This document shows, one piece after another, positions 1-6,795 of a stretch of 35,903 nt of DNA (position 1 is its first letter; each line of letters starts with the position of its first letter). The position numbers were made by a program, and so were the translations under genes. The notes beneath the pieces were generated by a model. That model did no database searches. It saw only the letters and a list, made by a program, of their open reading frames with translations, and was not told where the DNA came from. The stretch comes from a virus. Location of the stretch: IMG/VR virus record IMGVR_UViG_3300031601_000007, positions 1 to 35,903 of that record, one strand, 5' to 3'.

Positions 1-1150
1 ACATGCCCGCCTTGCTGATATTAAAATTTTCAATAGCTGAAACAATTTGTTCCTTAGGTAGATTTTGCTTGCAGGTGGGGCAGACATCAGAGCCGTCAAA
101 AGCCATGCCATCAATTTCATGCCATTCGCCCCTGAGCGCTTCCAGATCAGCTTTTATTTTATTTGTGGCTGCCAAATTGCTGTCAAGCTCTATATCTCTG
201 TTCGATTGTTCCTGAGTTTTTTTTCTGATTTCACCGTTGAGAGAATCTATGGAATTCTGAGCTGATTTTATTTTTGCGGCCCTGCCTGCCGCAAAATCAT
301 TCTTTTGCTTTTGGATTTCTGCCCGAATGCCCTGTAGTTTCACCTGTAATTTGGGGACTTCCCCGCCGTTGGCCAGGGCAGACAGTTCATCTACAAGATC
401 GCCTCTCTCTATTCCCAGAGCCATGAGCCCCACCTCAGCATCCTTAGCAGGCATAGACAATACACCGAGCGATCTGGTAGCCTCATCAATCCGCACAGGT
501 ATAGCCGTCAGTTCATCATTGATCCCCTTGCGCTGGATGTTAAGCCGCTTCCTGGCATCATCAGGGGATTGCCCTTTTAATATTTCGGGAACCGTTGCAA
601 ATTTCGCATCAGTTGAGATAATGTCATCTTGAGACACATCACCACAAACCGCCACCAGCATCTCTCGGCGATCCTTCCAGGCCAGCACATCATTAAAAAA
701 TTTTGAATCTGTCAGCAACCGGAATGCTTTTTCGTCAATGATATCTGTGATCCGCTTGTCATACTCTTTTTTCTTTGCAGGAACCTCGTCAATAAAATAT
801 GTGGTGGTATGCCCGGTGAATTCCTTTGATTTCTCCCCACGCTTACGGGTCCACTTTTCCACAAGAACTTTTTTGAGATCCAGGATGGTGCCGTCAATAT
901 CCAGGGTGACAGAAACAGAATGGTTCAAGTTGTGGCTGGCCTCCCCAGTCGCATCCAAGGCTTTAATTTCAAAAGTGGTTGAATTAAGACTGTCCTTATT
1001 AAACAGGCACCAGATAAAACCATCCAAATGTGTGGTCTTGCCGGTGGCGTTATCACCGTAGATATTGACGCTGGCCCCGTCAAAGTTGATAGCAGACGAT
1101 TTAACGCCCTTAAAGTTTTCAAGCAAAATACTTTTCAATGTGATTTTCAT
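1..1150 (-). CDS. Rad50/SbcC-like SMC-family ATPase, 3' end cut by window edge
   Basis: The reading frame is open from ATG at 1150 to the window edge (383 codons seen). The N-terminus has the RecF/SbcC/Rad50 pattern: a conserved LxNF segment near residue 10 and a Walker A (GDNATGKTT) near residues 33-41. A long charged, probably coiled-coil region follows, and a CPTC zinc-hook-like motif lies near residue 360. In this family such proteins are DNA-repair or recombination ATPases that process DNA ends, usually with a nuclease partner. Walker B and the return coiled coil would lie beyond the window. An AGAGG ribosome-binding site precedes the start. It is the last visible gene of the early leftward operon, 10 bp after the Cys-rich gene, a position comparable to lambda PL recombination genes. 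The family call is firm; the exact partner and role are inferred. Confidence 0.85.
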   Translation of the reverse strand, partial: MKITLKSILLENFKGVKSSAINFDGASVNIYGDNATGKTTHLDGFIWCLFNKDSLNSTTFEIKALDATGEASHNLNHSVSVTLDIDGTILDLKKVLVEKWTRKRGEKSKEFTGHTTTYFIDEVPAKKKEYDKRITDIIDEKAFRLLTDSKFFNDVLAWKDRREMLVAVCGDVSQDDIISTDAKFATVPEILKGQSPDDARKRLNIQRKGINDELTAIPVRIDEATRSLGVLSMPAKDAEVGLMALGIERGDLVDELSALANGGEVPKLQVKLQGIRAEIQKQKNDFAAGRAAKIKSAQNSIDSLNGEIRKKTQEQSNRDIELDSNLAATNKIKADLEALRGEWHEIDGMAFDGSDVCPTCKQNLPKEQIVSAIENFNISKAGM

Positions 1151-1160
1151 TAGATATCCT

Positions 1161-1346
1161 CTACTTTTTTATAGGGTAAAGTTGTTTTCCACAAACGGAA
1201 CACTCAAAACGCTCATGAGTTTTTATCGGTGTCCAGCCTGGGTTTAATACTCCCTTTTCCCATGTGTGATATATTTCTGCGGTGGGGTGATTTGGGCATG
1301 TTTCAGAGGGGGTGCTGATGATTTTGCAAACATCGCTACTCAGCAT
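1161..1346 (-). CDS. Small Cys-rich zinc-ribbon-like protein (61 aa)
   Basis: The protein has single Cys and His residues in its N-terminal half (a CPNH segment near residue 17) and a CSVC pair near residue 50 followed by a short basic tail, which suggests one zinc-binding ribbon. The chosen start overlaps the end of the upstream 118-aa gene by 11 bp. A longer reading to 1376 would overlap it more with no better ribosome-binding site. It lies between an unknown protein and the Rad50-like ATPase in one leftward operon. The function is not recognised; a role as a DNA- or protein-binding accessory to recombination is only a guess from context. Confidence 0.55.
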   Translation of the reverse strand: MLSSDVCKIISTPSETCPNHPTAEIYHTWEKGVLNPGWTPIKTHERFECSVCGKQLYPIKK

Positions 1347-1692
1347 CGTCAAAACCGAAATCCATCTGGAGTTCATCGGCGGTCATGGTCCGGCGTTTGA
1401 CGATTTCCATGGATTCTGGATGATACCACACCACTTCCCGGGAATCTGGCTGGTATTCTTTCTGGCACTTCGTTGGCCGCATCTCAAACCCGTTTTGCAG
1501 CTTACGGGCATTCATTTTAATTTTTGCGTCCTCGGAGTCAATCTGCCCCTTAAAATCTGATTTCAAGACTTTGAAATTTTCGTCCAGGGATTCTTTTTTA
1601 ACTGATGCCTCAGCCATGGCAACCCCTAACTCTTTTTTTTCTTCCTCGGCAAATGTGTGCCGCAATGTGATATAATCGTATTTAATGCTCAT
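1336..1692 (-). CDS. Unknown phage early protein (118 aa)
   Basis: First intact gene of the early leftward operon. The start at 1692 (MSIKYDYITL...) is preceded by AAGGGAAG at good spacing; the frame stays open upstream to 1755 but has no ribosome-binding site there. The protein is highly charged and probably helical in residues 15-70. A single Cys and a Trp-Tyr-His segment lie near residue 85, and the tail is acidic (ends FGFDDAE). There is no transmembrane segment. The family is not recognised. Its place next to a Rad50/SbcC-like ATPase suggests a role in early DNA metabolism, but that is inference from neighbours only. Confidence 0.7.
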   Translation of the reverse strand: MSIKYDYITLRHTFAEEEKKELGVAMAEASVKKESLDENFKVLKSDFKGQIDSEDAKIKMNARKLQNGFEMRPTKCQKEYQPDSREVVWYHPESMEIVKRRTMTADELQMDFGFDDAE

Positions 1693-1725
1693 AATTCTTC
1701 CCTTAAATTTTAAAATTTTTGAAGA

Positions 1726-1776
1726 AGCGCGACAAGCATGCAAATGGAAATCCAAGACGGATTAACTTGTCGCGCT
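1726..1776 (-). other. Large stem-loop in the leader of the early leftward operon
   Basis: Perfect 11-bp inverted repeat: arms at 1726-1736 and 1766-1776 (AGCGCGACAAG and its complement). On the minus strand the loop contains a second small hairpin (AATCC/GGATT). It sits in the ~240-nt untranslated leader between the promoter near 1941-1969 and the ATG at 1692, about 34 bp upstream of that ATG. There is no U-tract after it, so it is not a simple terminator. It could protect the mRNA, bind a protein or act in antitermination. Confidence 0.6.
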
Positions 1777-1796
1777 CTGAACCTCCAAGTTCAATA

Positions 1797-1929
1797 TTAC
1801 TTTTTATTTTTCACTGGCTTCTCCTTTTTTTGGGGGGTTGGGTTAGCATAATCAGTACGCTTGCATATCGGGCATTGGACCGGGGCTGTACCGTCAGTCT
1901 ATACGGCTTGTGTACTCGGTGCATTTCAG
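1797..1929 (-). pseudogene. Probable decayed zinc-ribbon ORF in the early leader
   Basis: One minus-strand frame encodes KCTEYTSRID and then a TGA. Skipping one base leads into a second frame encoding GTAPVQCPICKRTDY and a lysine-rich tail that stops at 1797-1799. Joined, the two look like a short Cys-rich ribbon with a CPIC knuckle. Neither half has a good start codon or ribbon-complete pattern on its own. It lies immediately downstream of the early leftward promoter. A competing reading is a 37-aa arginine-rich ORF at 1811-1924 in the third frame, which would start 10 nt after the predicted transcription start and lacks a ribosome-binding site. Confidence 0.3.
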
Positions 1930-1940
1930 ATCGTAGGTGA

Positions 1941-1969
1941 ATATTACCCTTTTGGAATGACTTTGTCAA
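1941..1969 (-). promoter_or_regulatory. Early leftward promoter (PL-like)
   Basis: On the minus strand: a consensus -35 TTGACA (1969-1964), a 17-bp spacer and a TAATAT -10 (1946-1941). Predicted transcription start is near 1934. It drives the 118-aa protein, the Cys-rich protein and the Rad50-like ATPase. The -35 overlaps the 17-bp palindrome at 1968-1984, so a repressor bound there would block polymerase. Confidence 0.8.
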
Positions 1970-1984
1970 CACATTTAATGTGTT
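1968..1984. promoter_or_regulatory. Putative operator: perfect 17-bp palindrome
   Basis: AACACATT-T-AATGTGTT: 8-bp arms around one central base. It overlaps the -35 of the leftward promoter and ends 7 bp before the -35 of the rightward promoter that reads into the HTH gene at 2026. This geometry would let one bound dimer repress leftward transcription while leaving, or helping, transcription of the regulator. Binding by the 70-aa HTH protein is inferred, not shown. Confidence 0.65.
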
Positions 1985-1990
1985 TTTTTA

Positions 1991-2019
1991 TTGACATGAA
2001 TAATAAGTTTTGATATCTT
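1991..2019 (+). promoter_or_regulatory. Rightward promoter for the HTH regulator
   Basis: TTGACA at 1991-1996, 17-bp spacer, weaker TATCTT -10 at 2014-2019. The transcription start would fall near 2026, the first base of the HTH gene, and there is no Shine-Dalgarno sequence upstream of that ATG. A leaderless message, as for lambda cI from PRM, is therefore plausible. The same -35, spacing and -10 recur at 3157-3185. Confidence 0.55.
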
Positions 2020-2025
2020 TTAAAC

Positions 2026-2238
2026 ATGAAAAAAAAGAAGATTACAAACATACAATTGGCTCATGAATCTGGTTTGAGTTTAAACCAAGTGTCAAGGATA
2101 TTGACAGGCACCAGCGGTACATCAAAGAAGACCGCAATCATTATAAGTGAAGCAGCATCTCGGTTAGGGGTTGATATCAGTTCGGTTGATGTCATGTTTA
2201 ATTATCATCATGTTCGGCGGGTTTTGAGGGGGGAGTGA
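2026..2238 (+). CDS. Small HTH regulator, candidate phage repressor (70 aa)
   Basis: A helix-turn-helix covers roughly residues 8-50: LAHESG forms the positioning helix, LNQVSRILTG the recognition helix, and a third helix rich in Ala/Ser follows. The order resembles Cro/XRE or LacI-type DNA-binding heads. No C-terminal dimerisation or cleavage domain is present, so if it is the repressor it is a minimal one. The start has no ribosome-binding site and may be leaderless. It faces the early leftward operon across a palindromic operator. The next gene begins 1 bp after its stop, with a GGGGGGAG site inside its last codons, so the two are co-transcribed. Confidence 0.75.
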   Translation: MKKKKITNIQLAHESGLSLNQVSRILTGTSGTSKKTAIIISEAASRLGVDISSVDVMFNYHHVRRVLRGE

Positions 2239-2239
2239 A

Positions 2240-3160
2240 ATGTATGGACATGATTTGATTAATGATTTGAATAAAATATATTCCAAATCAAGAAAGAGAG
2301 ATTTTTCGGAAAGCATACAGATGATCAAAGACTCCCAACATTTTTATATGGGGGACCTTGATGGGGTACTGTCTATAACTGACAAAATTTTCAATAATGC
2401 TGAATTGTCACATCACGGGTTTTTCACCGGTGCTCTTGGGGAGAATACCAAAGCCCCATTTGATAAAATATGTATTTATTGCGATGTTAAATCATTCCAA
2501 GAACAGACTGTTTTGAAATATGATGGGTTTGATTCAGGGTATAGACCGGACGATAATAAAATATCGAGAGCTGCATATTGTGTCAATAGTGTTGATAAAA
2601 GCGTTTATTTAGATATGTATTCGTATTTGCCGTACTATAAATGCTGGATGTGTTGTCCATATACGATTGTGTTGACCATGGACGGGGACAAGGAAAACAC
2701 CTCTTTATTTTTAAGGAATCGACCAGGCTTTGGATTAGATGTTCCAAAACAAGGGATAGATATCGCCTTTGATTCTGTCGTTTATGAAAAGGTTTGGCAT
2801 TTGAACGCTATTTTGATGCTCCTAAATACAAAAAACATAACCACTATAGACAACCCGCCCCCAGCAAAACTAAACAAAAAGCGCGTCAAGAACGGCAAGC
2901 AACCCTTATTCACATATAAGACCCTACGCCTACAGCTACCTGCGAAGAGGCGTAAAAAAGGATCTGGACCAGCCAAGGCAAGCGATAATACGACACGTCT
3001 CCACCTTTGCCGGGGGCACTTTAAGACCTACACCTCTGACAAGCCACTTTTAGGCAGGTTCACGGGCCGGTACTGGTGGCAACCTCACGCCAGGGGCAAC
3101 AAGACACATGGCATAGTAATGAAGGATTATAAAGTAAGCGTTAACACAGATAAACATTGA
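2240..3160 (+). CDS. Conserved phage protein of unknown function (306 aa)
   Basis: The start at 2240 follows a strong GGGGGGAG site one base after the HTH gene stop. The N-terminal two thirds are mixed alpha/beta with scattered Cys (for example CWMCC near residue 137). A basic proline-rich linker lies around residues 205-240. The C-terminus carries LHLCRGHFKTY...PLLGRFTGRYWW (about residues 256-284), a motif I recall from many phage proteins of unknown role, often near the lysogeny region. There is no transmembrane segment or signal peptide. Co-transcription with a repressor-like gene suggests expression in the lysogen. The function is not known to me; nucleic-acid binding is possible from the basic C-terminus. 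Confidence 0.8.
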   Translation: MYGHDLINDLNKIYSKSRKRDFSESIQMIKDSQHFYMGDLDGVLSITDKIFNNAELSHHGFFTGALGENTKAPFDKICIYCDVKSFQEQTVLKYDGFDSGYRPDDNKISRAAYCVNSVDKSVYLDMYSYLPYYKCWMCCPYTIVLTMDGDKENTSLFLRNRPGFGLDVPKQGIDIAFDSVVYEKVWHLNAILMLLNTKNITTIDNPPPAKLNKKRVKNGKQPLFTYKTLRLQLPAKRRKKGSGPAKASDNTTRLHLCRGHFKTYTSDKPLLGRFTGRYWWQPHARGNKTHGIVMKDYKVSVNTDKH

Positions 3161-3185
3161 CAGATGGAGTCAAATTTAGTATCTT
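3157..3185 (+). promoter_or_regulatory. Promoter for the structured ncRNA
   Basis: TTGACA at 3157-3162, 17-bp spacer, TATCTT -10 at 3180-3185, the same elements and spacing as the promoter at 1991-2019. It overlaps the last codons of the 306-aa gene. The predicted start near 3191-3192 coincides with the first base of the long stem of the RNA described at 3191-3357. Confidence 0.6.
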
Positions 3186-3190
3186 TGTGA

Positions 3191-3357
3191 TGCGAAGAAA
3201 ACATTTTAAACGGGATTATTTGAACATGGATAAAATAAAATATAATTTTTTGCAGTTGAAAACGTCATGTTCCTGCCCTAGTCCCATGGTTTTCTTCGCA
3301 AGCTGCAAATGTTCAAAAGCCCAATCGACCCTAAAAAGTCTTTTGGGCTTTTTTTAT
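3191..3357 (+). ncRNA. Candidate ~165-nt structured noncoding RNA with pseudoknot
   Basis: Nested stems: a perfect 12-bp closing stem 3191-3202/3289-3300 (TGCGAAGAAAAC and its complement); a 7-pair stem with one G-U, 3212-3218/3279-3285; and a 7-bp stem 3222-3228/3266-3272 capped by an AT-rich loop of ~37 nt. In that loop TTTGCAGT (3249-3256) can pair with GCTGCAAA (3302-3309), one base after the closing stem, giving an 8-pair pseudoknot with one G-U. An intrinsic terminator (3315-3357) follows. A promoter places the 5' end exactly at the closing stem. No frame across it looks coding. I do not recognise the family. It may act as a regulatory or protein-binding RNA made in the lysogen. Confidence 0.65.
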
Positions 3358-3358
3358 T
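3315..3358 (+). terminator. Intrinsic terminator of the ncRNA
   Basis: 10-bp stem (AAAAGCCCAA at 3315-3324 with its complement at 3343-3352), probably extended by GAC/GTC inside the loop, followed by a run of T. It ends the candidate ncRNA and probably also read-through from the 306-aa gene. Confidence 0.85.
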
Positions 3359-3723
3359 TTTACGACTCCATCCCACGGGGAAAGAGGACCGAGCCTGTGC
3401 ATGCACCTGCATACTGGCAACAAACGACTTCCAATGGCATAACTTTTTATTTGTCCTGGGTTTTAATAAAAACTGGGCAGCTTTCCAGCATGTAACGAAA
3501 GTGCATGGATAGGCAACAGTGCATGCCTTAAAACACTGATCCAGGAGGTTTGAGTATTCCTGATTATAATAACTCAGTCGCAAAATGGGATGGAGCTTCA
3601 AGGTGTGTTTGATGGATAGGCCCGAATCAGGGCATGCAGTTGGTTGGTTAAGAAACAGATACTTTATGAGGATAACTTCTGTTGAATGCCTTTGACTCAA
3701 GAGATTCCTATGGAGAAAAATAA
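3359..3723. other. 365-bp stretch without a supported gene
   Basis: No frame here has both a credible start and protein-like composition. A 153-codon minus frame crosses the region, but it also runs through the ncRNA and its terminator. Short repeats of GCATG(C) occur (near 3398, 3503, 3521 and 3632). The stretch may be remnant DNA of a lost gene. The last 15 bp carry the GGAG site of the broken zinc-ribbon gene at 3724. Confidence 0.5.
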
Positions 3724-3918
3724 ATGAGAGCAAAAACAAGATGCCCCAGATGCAAAAAGAAGCAACGGCTTTAAGTTGAGTTACACAACGGTGCCGAAGT
3801 CATCAATATAGTTGATGGCGTGAACTGCTTAAAAGCCCTCTGCCGTGAATGTGGCCACTCCTGGCCTGTTAAAAAACAATATCCGACAACATCAGATTAC
3901 CATCCGGTGATGCCATGA
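3724..3918 (+). pseudogene. Zinc-ribbon microprotein interrupted by an in-frame TAA
   Basis: ATG at 3724 (GGAG 12 bp upstream) opens a 65-codon frame. It encodes a CPRC knuckle (residues 7-10), then an in-frame TAA at codon 17. After the stop the frame continues with a plausible second half: a hydrophobic/acidic strand region, a CREC-GHSW knuckle and a short tail that stops at 3918. The four Cys in two CxxC pairs straddle the stop, so the full ribbon needs both halves. The downstream 50-aa ORF overlaps the final stop as ATGA, typical of coupled real genes. A nonsense mutation, a sequencing error or a recoding event would all explain it; a mutation is the simplest. Confidence 0.6.
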
Positions 3919-4067
3919 AGAAAAAAACAGAAAAGTTGCTGATCAAGATACTGAAAGAAAATGTCCGGGTTAAGGACGGGAGCCTGCCAACATCGTGCTA
4001 TGATTTTAAAAAGACCGCCCACAGAAAACCCATGGCTTATGGGCTTCGACGAAACCAATTCAAATAG
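3915..4067 (+). CDS. Small basic ORF (50 aa), unknown
   Basis: Starts as ATGA overlap with the end of the interrupted zinc-ribbon frame and stops just before the bidirectional terminator. The product is lysine- and arginine-rich, with an amphipathic first third (KTEKLLIKILKEN) and a basic C-terminus. There is no motif I recognise. Evidence for it is the coupled start, the open frame to the terminator and the position as the last gene of the rightward cluster. If the gene upstream is dead, its translation would be reduced. Confidence 0.45.
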   Translation: MKKKTEKLLIKILKENVRVKDGSLPTSCYDFKKTAHRKPMAYGLRRNQFK

Positions 4068-4074
4068 ATATAAA

Positions 4075-4113
4075 TAAAAAAGCGCCTACAGGTATTATTC
4101 TGTAGGCGTTTTA
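4075..4113. terminator. Bidirectional intrinsic terminator
   Basis: 9-bp stem CGCCTACAG (4083-4091) with its complement (4100-4108), 8-nt loop, T-run to the right and an A-run on the left that reads as T on the minus strand. It separates the rightward lysogeny-side cluster from the converging late operon that ends with the tailspike. Confidence 0.9.
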
Positions 4114-4134
4114 TAAATTGTAAAAATTTATTAA

Positions 4135-6795
4135 TCAATTCCTATTCCTGATCTGCCCATACCGGAATCGCCAGTTTTGCGTACCGATCGTGATAGTATC
4201 AGCAGTTGGGTTATAAAGATGAACGTAACAATAATTATCAGACGGCTGAATGGATACCACCAGCCCTTCAAGATATTTTTGTGCAGACCAATCTATTAAA
4301 GCCCAGGAAGAGTTCAGTCCAAACATTGGCACCTGAAAAACATATGACGCCCCTGCTGTTATCGCTGGTGGAGCATAGCCAAAATAAAGAAGCCCAATTG
4401 GATCAATAACGCCGCCAGATATATTTGGACTAATTCCTTCTAGTGTAGTGAGGTCATAAAGAATGCCTGTCCCAAGATTCCTGTTGTTAATGAAATCAAG
4501 TTCTTCAGCCTCTTCACGTCCCATGAAAACCCCCGTATACCCACCAACTGAAATAGTGTTATCAGATATAAGCCCAGAACTATATTCACCGGCAGTAATC
4601 CACCGAATATAAATTCCAGCCCCACCGGCTGTTTGGGCGCAAATAAGATTTGAATTAGCAGTGGATGCCGCTTCTAAAGTAGGGCTATAACTAAACCATT
4701 CTCCGATACGCCCCTGCTTATCAAAAGTAATTGTTATCGTATCTATTTCATCAGTGGTGTATGTAGCTATTGATACTCTACCATCAGTCACGAGTCCATC
4801 AACATCACCATGTGAAAGATTTAAAATTCGTATCGTCTCAACAAGAGTTAATGCCAAAGTTGCTTTTATATCAATTTCATAATCTGTTGTGGGAGCTGCT
4901 GGGTCTACAAAGGTATAAATGGCTCCTGGAAAACTAGCATTTGCGTAATTAAACCTTATATTGTCTCCATTGACTGGATTGCCTGAAAACGTAATAGTTC
5001 CAACTGCTTTAGATTGTGTATCATCTGCTGTAAGGCCATCTATAACATTGTTGCTACAGTTCAGTTCTCTAACAGACCTAATTACAATGCCATGCCCATA
5101 AGAATCTTTTATTACATTATTATTAGCTGTCATACCATCAATGGCTCTAATCGTTAAACCACCAATTTCATCGGTATTATCTTCGCGCCCGAAACCCTCA
5201 ATACTGTTCCCGGTTACAACCATATTGCTTCCCATGACAGCAGGGTAAACCGTAGCGGGGGCTTCAGTTGCCGCGTTGCCAGTGACAATAATACCGTGTG
5301 TTTGGTCTTCAGGGTCTATTATCTCTCCTGTCCCGTGGTCGTTTTTAACAGTATTGTTTGAGATAACACAACCTACCGGAACAGAGCCTATTGCGCCCGT
5401 ATTAGACGCACCTCCTACTAAAATACCAGTTCGACAATTATATATTTTATTATCTACAAAAGAAAGATATTGACCTCCATGGGTATCTAATCCCTCCCAT
5501 ACATAATTGTTTGAAATTACATTCCCTTGTACAATAACATGTTCAGATAATGGTTTAACCGCTAATGTTCCCGTTGATTTAGACACTACTATGCCGTAGG
5601 CTAAATCCCCCGTAACCTGATCAGTTAAAGGGCCTGCAATACCATCAATTTCATTATTAATTATGCGTCCCTGCAAAACAGACAGTGTAGCAATACCAGT
5701 ATAATAATTGTCATATACGTAATTATTGCTAATTTCGAAGTTCTCAACAAATTCAAATCTAATCCCAGTATTCCAGTTGGTTAATTTGGTGTCTTTTATT
5801 TTTATCCCAGAAATATAATCAGATGCAGATGCACCAACAGCTATGATACCAAATTGCAGATTTGCAGATAATAAAGCTTGAGGACCATCTAATTTTATGC
5901 CGTAAATCTCCACATCAGATGCGTGTATCTTAATTCCTCTGCTTTCGATTAAATCAGACGGCCAATTGAAAGTAACCCCATAACCAGAAATTGTTAACGA
6001 TTTATTAATATCTATATATGCTGACATCGCGTATTCCCCAGGAGGGATAACTATCATGCTCCCGGCTTCCGCTGCTGCAATTGTCGCTGTAAAGGCCGCT
6101 GTGTTTTCAAGATATGTGCTGTCTGTAAGAAACCCAAACCATGCTGGATTAGCTGATTTTAATCCTGTTATAGGGCCGGATATAATAACGCCAGCGTCCA
6201 CTTTTAGCGTTATATTTTCTGGTTTTTCCCAGGCTGTAATAAACGTGTATGTTGTCGTGGCGGCTCCAGAATTGTGAATAAAGTGAATGGTCGCGGCATC
6301 ACCGGCTGCTTGATCTCCATAATATTTAATAGTGTTGTTATCCCCAGTAATCCCTTGGTCTGAAGCATTGTAATCAGGCGTAAAAACAGATAACCCTATA
6401 TACTCCGCTGAAAAAGGGACATAGTAAACCTGAGATCCGTATGAGTCTAAAACCTTAAGGCTGTAATCACCATCAACCATTAGCGTTACTACAGACCCCA
6501 AATATGTGGGTGTTCCACCTGCGTTCGTGTTTACTGGCTGCGAGACCTCGACTCTTGTGCCATCTTCCTGGATAATAGTTATTTGTTTCTGATTCGCGGG
6601 AATCACCGGGTCAAGGTCTGGGATACCGACATAAATAGACCCCAAAGAAATCGGCTTCCCTTTGTCTGGGTTTGGGTAATATTGGGGGTTGAATTGTACT
6701 GTGTTAAGAGCGCATGCCAAGGAATAATACAATGCGAATATTACCGCAAAAGCTAAGGTTTTGAGGTAAAGGCTAAGCCTTTTACTTTTTATCAT
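4135..6795 (-). CDS. Tailspike: P22 gp9-like head-binding domain, beta-helix and signal-peptide-like N-terminus
   Basis: Last late gene. Residues 1-30 are KR-rich then hydrophobic (LKTLAFAVIFALYYSLACA), like a Sec signal or membrane anchor. Residues ~35-130 match the P22 tailspike head-binding fold as I recall it: ...GSIYVGIPDLDPVIPANQ, EDGTRVEVSQP and YGSQVYYVPF. From ~205 there is a right-handed parallel beta-helix signature (VIPPGEYAMSAYIDI, then many short NN-V-I turns) of the type found in polysaccharide-cleaving spikes, and a beta-rich C-terminal part. The start at 6795 has a strong AAGGAG site 9 bp upstream and overlaps the ejection-protein stop, so the hydrophobic start looks genuine. 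The spike probably binds and may cut surface polysaccharide; the enzymatic residues are not identifiable. Confidence 0.88.
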   Translation of the reverse strand: MIKSKRLSLYLKTLAFAVIFALYYSLACALNTVQFNPQYYPNPDKGKPISLGSIYVGIPDLDPVIPANQKQITIIQEDGTRVEVSQPVNTNAGGTPTYLGSVVTLMVDGDYSLKVLDSYGSQVYYVPFSAEYIGLSVFTPDYNASDQGITGDNNTIKYYGDQAAGDAATIHFIHNSGAATTTYTFITAWEKPENITLKVDAGVIISGPITGLKSANPAWFGFLTDSTYLENTAAFTATIAAAEAGSMIVIPPGEYAMSAYIDINKSLTISGYGVTFNWPSDLIESRGIKIHASDVEIYGIKLDGPQALLSANLQFGIIAVGASASDYISGIKIKDTKLTNWNTGIRFEFVENFEISNNYVYDNYYTGIATLSVLQGRIINNEIDGIAGPLTDQVTGDLAYGIVVSKSTGTLAVKPLSEHVIVQGNVISNNYVWEGLDTHGGQYLSFVDNKIYNCRTGILVGGASNTGAIGSVPVGCVISNNTVKNDHGTGEIIDPEDQTHGIIVTGNAATEAPATVYPAVMGSNMVVTGNSIEGFGREDNTDEIGGLTIRAIDGMTANNNVIKDSYGHGIVIRSVRELNCSNNVIDGLTADDTQSKAVGTITFSGNPVNGDNIRFNYANASFPGAIYTFVDPAAPTTDYEIDIKATLALTLVETIRILNLSHGDVDGLVTDGRVSIATYTTDEIDTITITFDKQGRIGEWFSYSPTLEAASTANSNLICAQTAGGAGIYIRWITAGEYSSGLISDNTISVGGYTGVFMGREEAEELDFINNRNLGTGILYDLTTLEGISPNISGGVIDPIGLLYFGYAPPAITAGASYVFQVPMFGLNSSWALIDWSAQKYLEGLVVSIQPSDNYCYVHLYNPTADTITIGTQNWRFRYGQIRNRN

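Noticed and set aside
1811-1924. 37-aa arginine-rich peptide as an N-type antiterminator
   Set aside because: No ribosome-binding site, no recognisable arginine-rich RNA-binding motif, and an overlapping frame looks like a decayed zinc ribbon; kept only as an alternative.
3191-3357. 6S RNA or tmRNA
   Set aside because: No tRNA-like domain, no tag-peptide frame, and the loop-tail pseudoknot and small AT-rich loop do not fit 6S RNA's long bulged hairpin.
3278-3739. 153-codon open frame on the minus strand
   Set aside because: It runs across the ncRNA stem, its terminator and the start of the zinc-ribbon frame, has no ribosome-binding site and has random-looking composition.
3724-3918. Pyrrolysine or selenocysteine recoding of the interrupted zinc-ribbon gene
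   Set aside because: The stop is TAA, not TAG or TGA, and no recoding element is evident.
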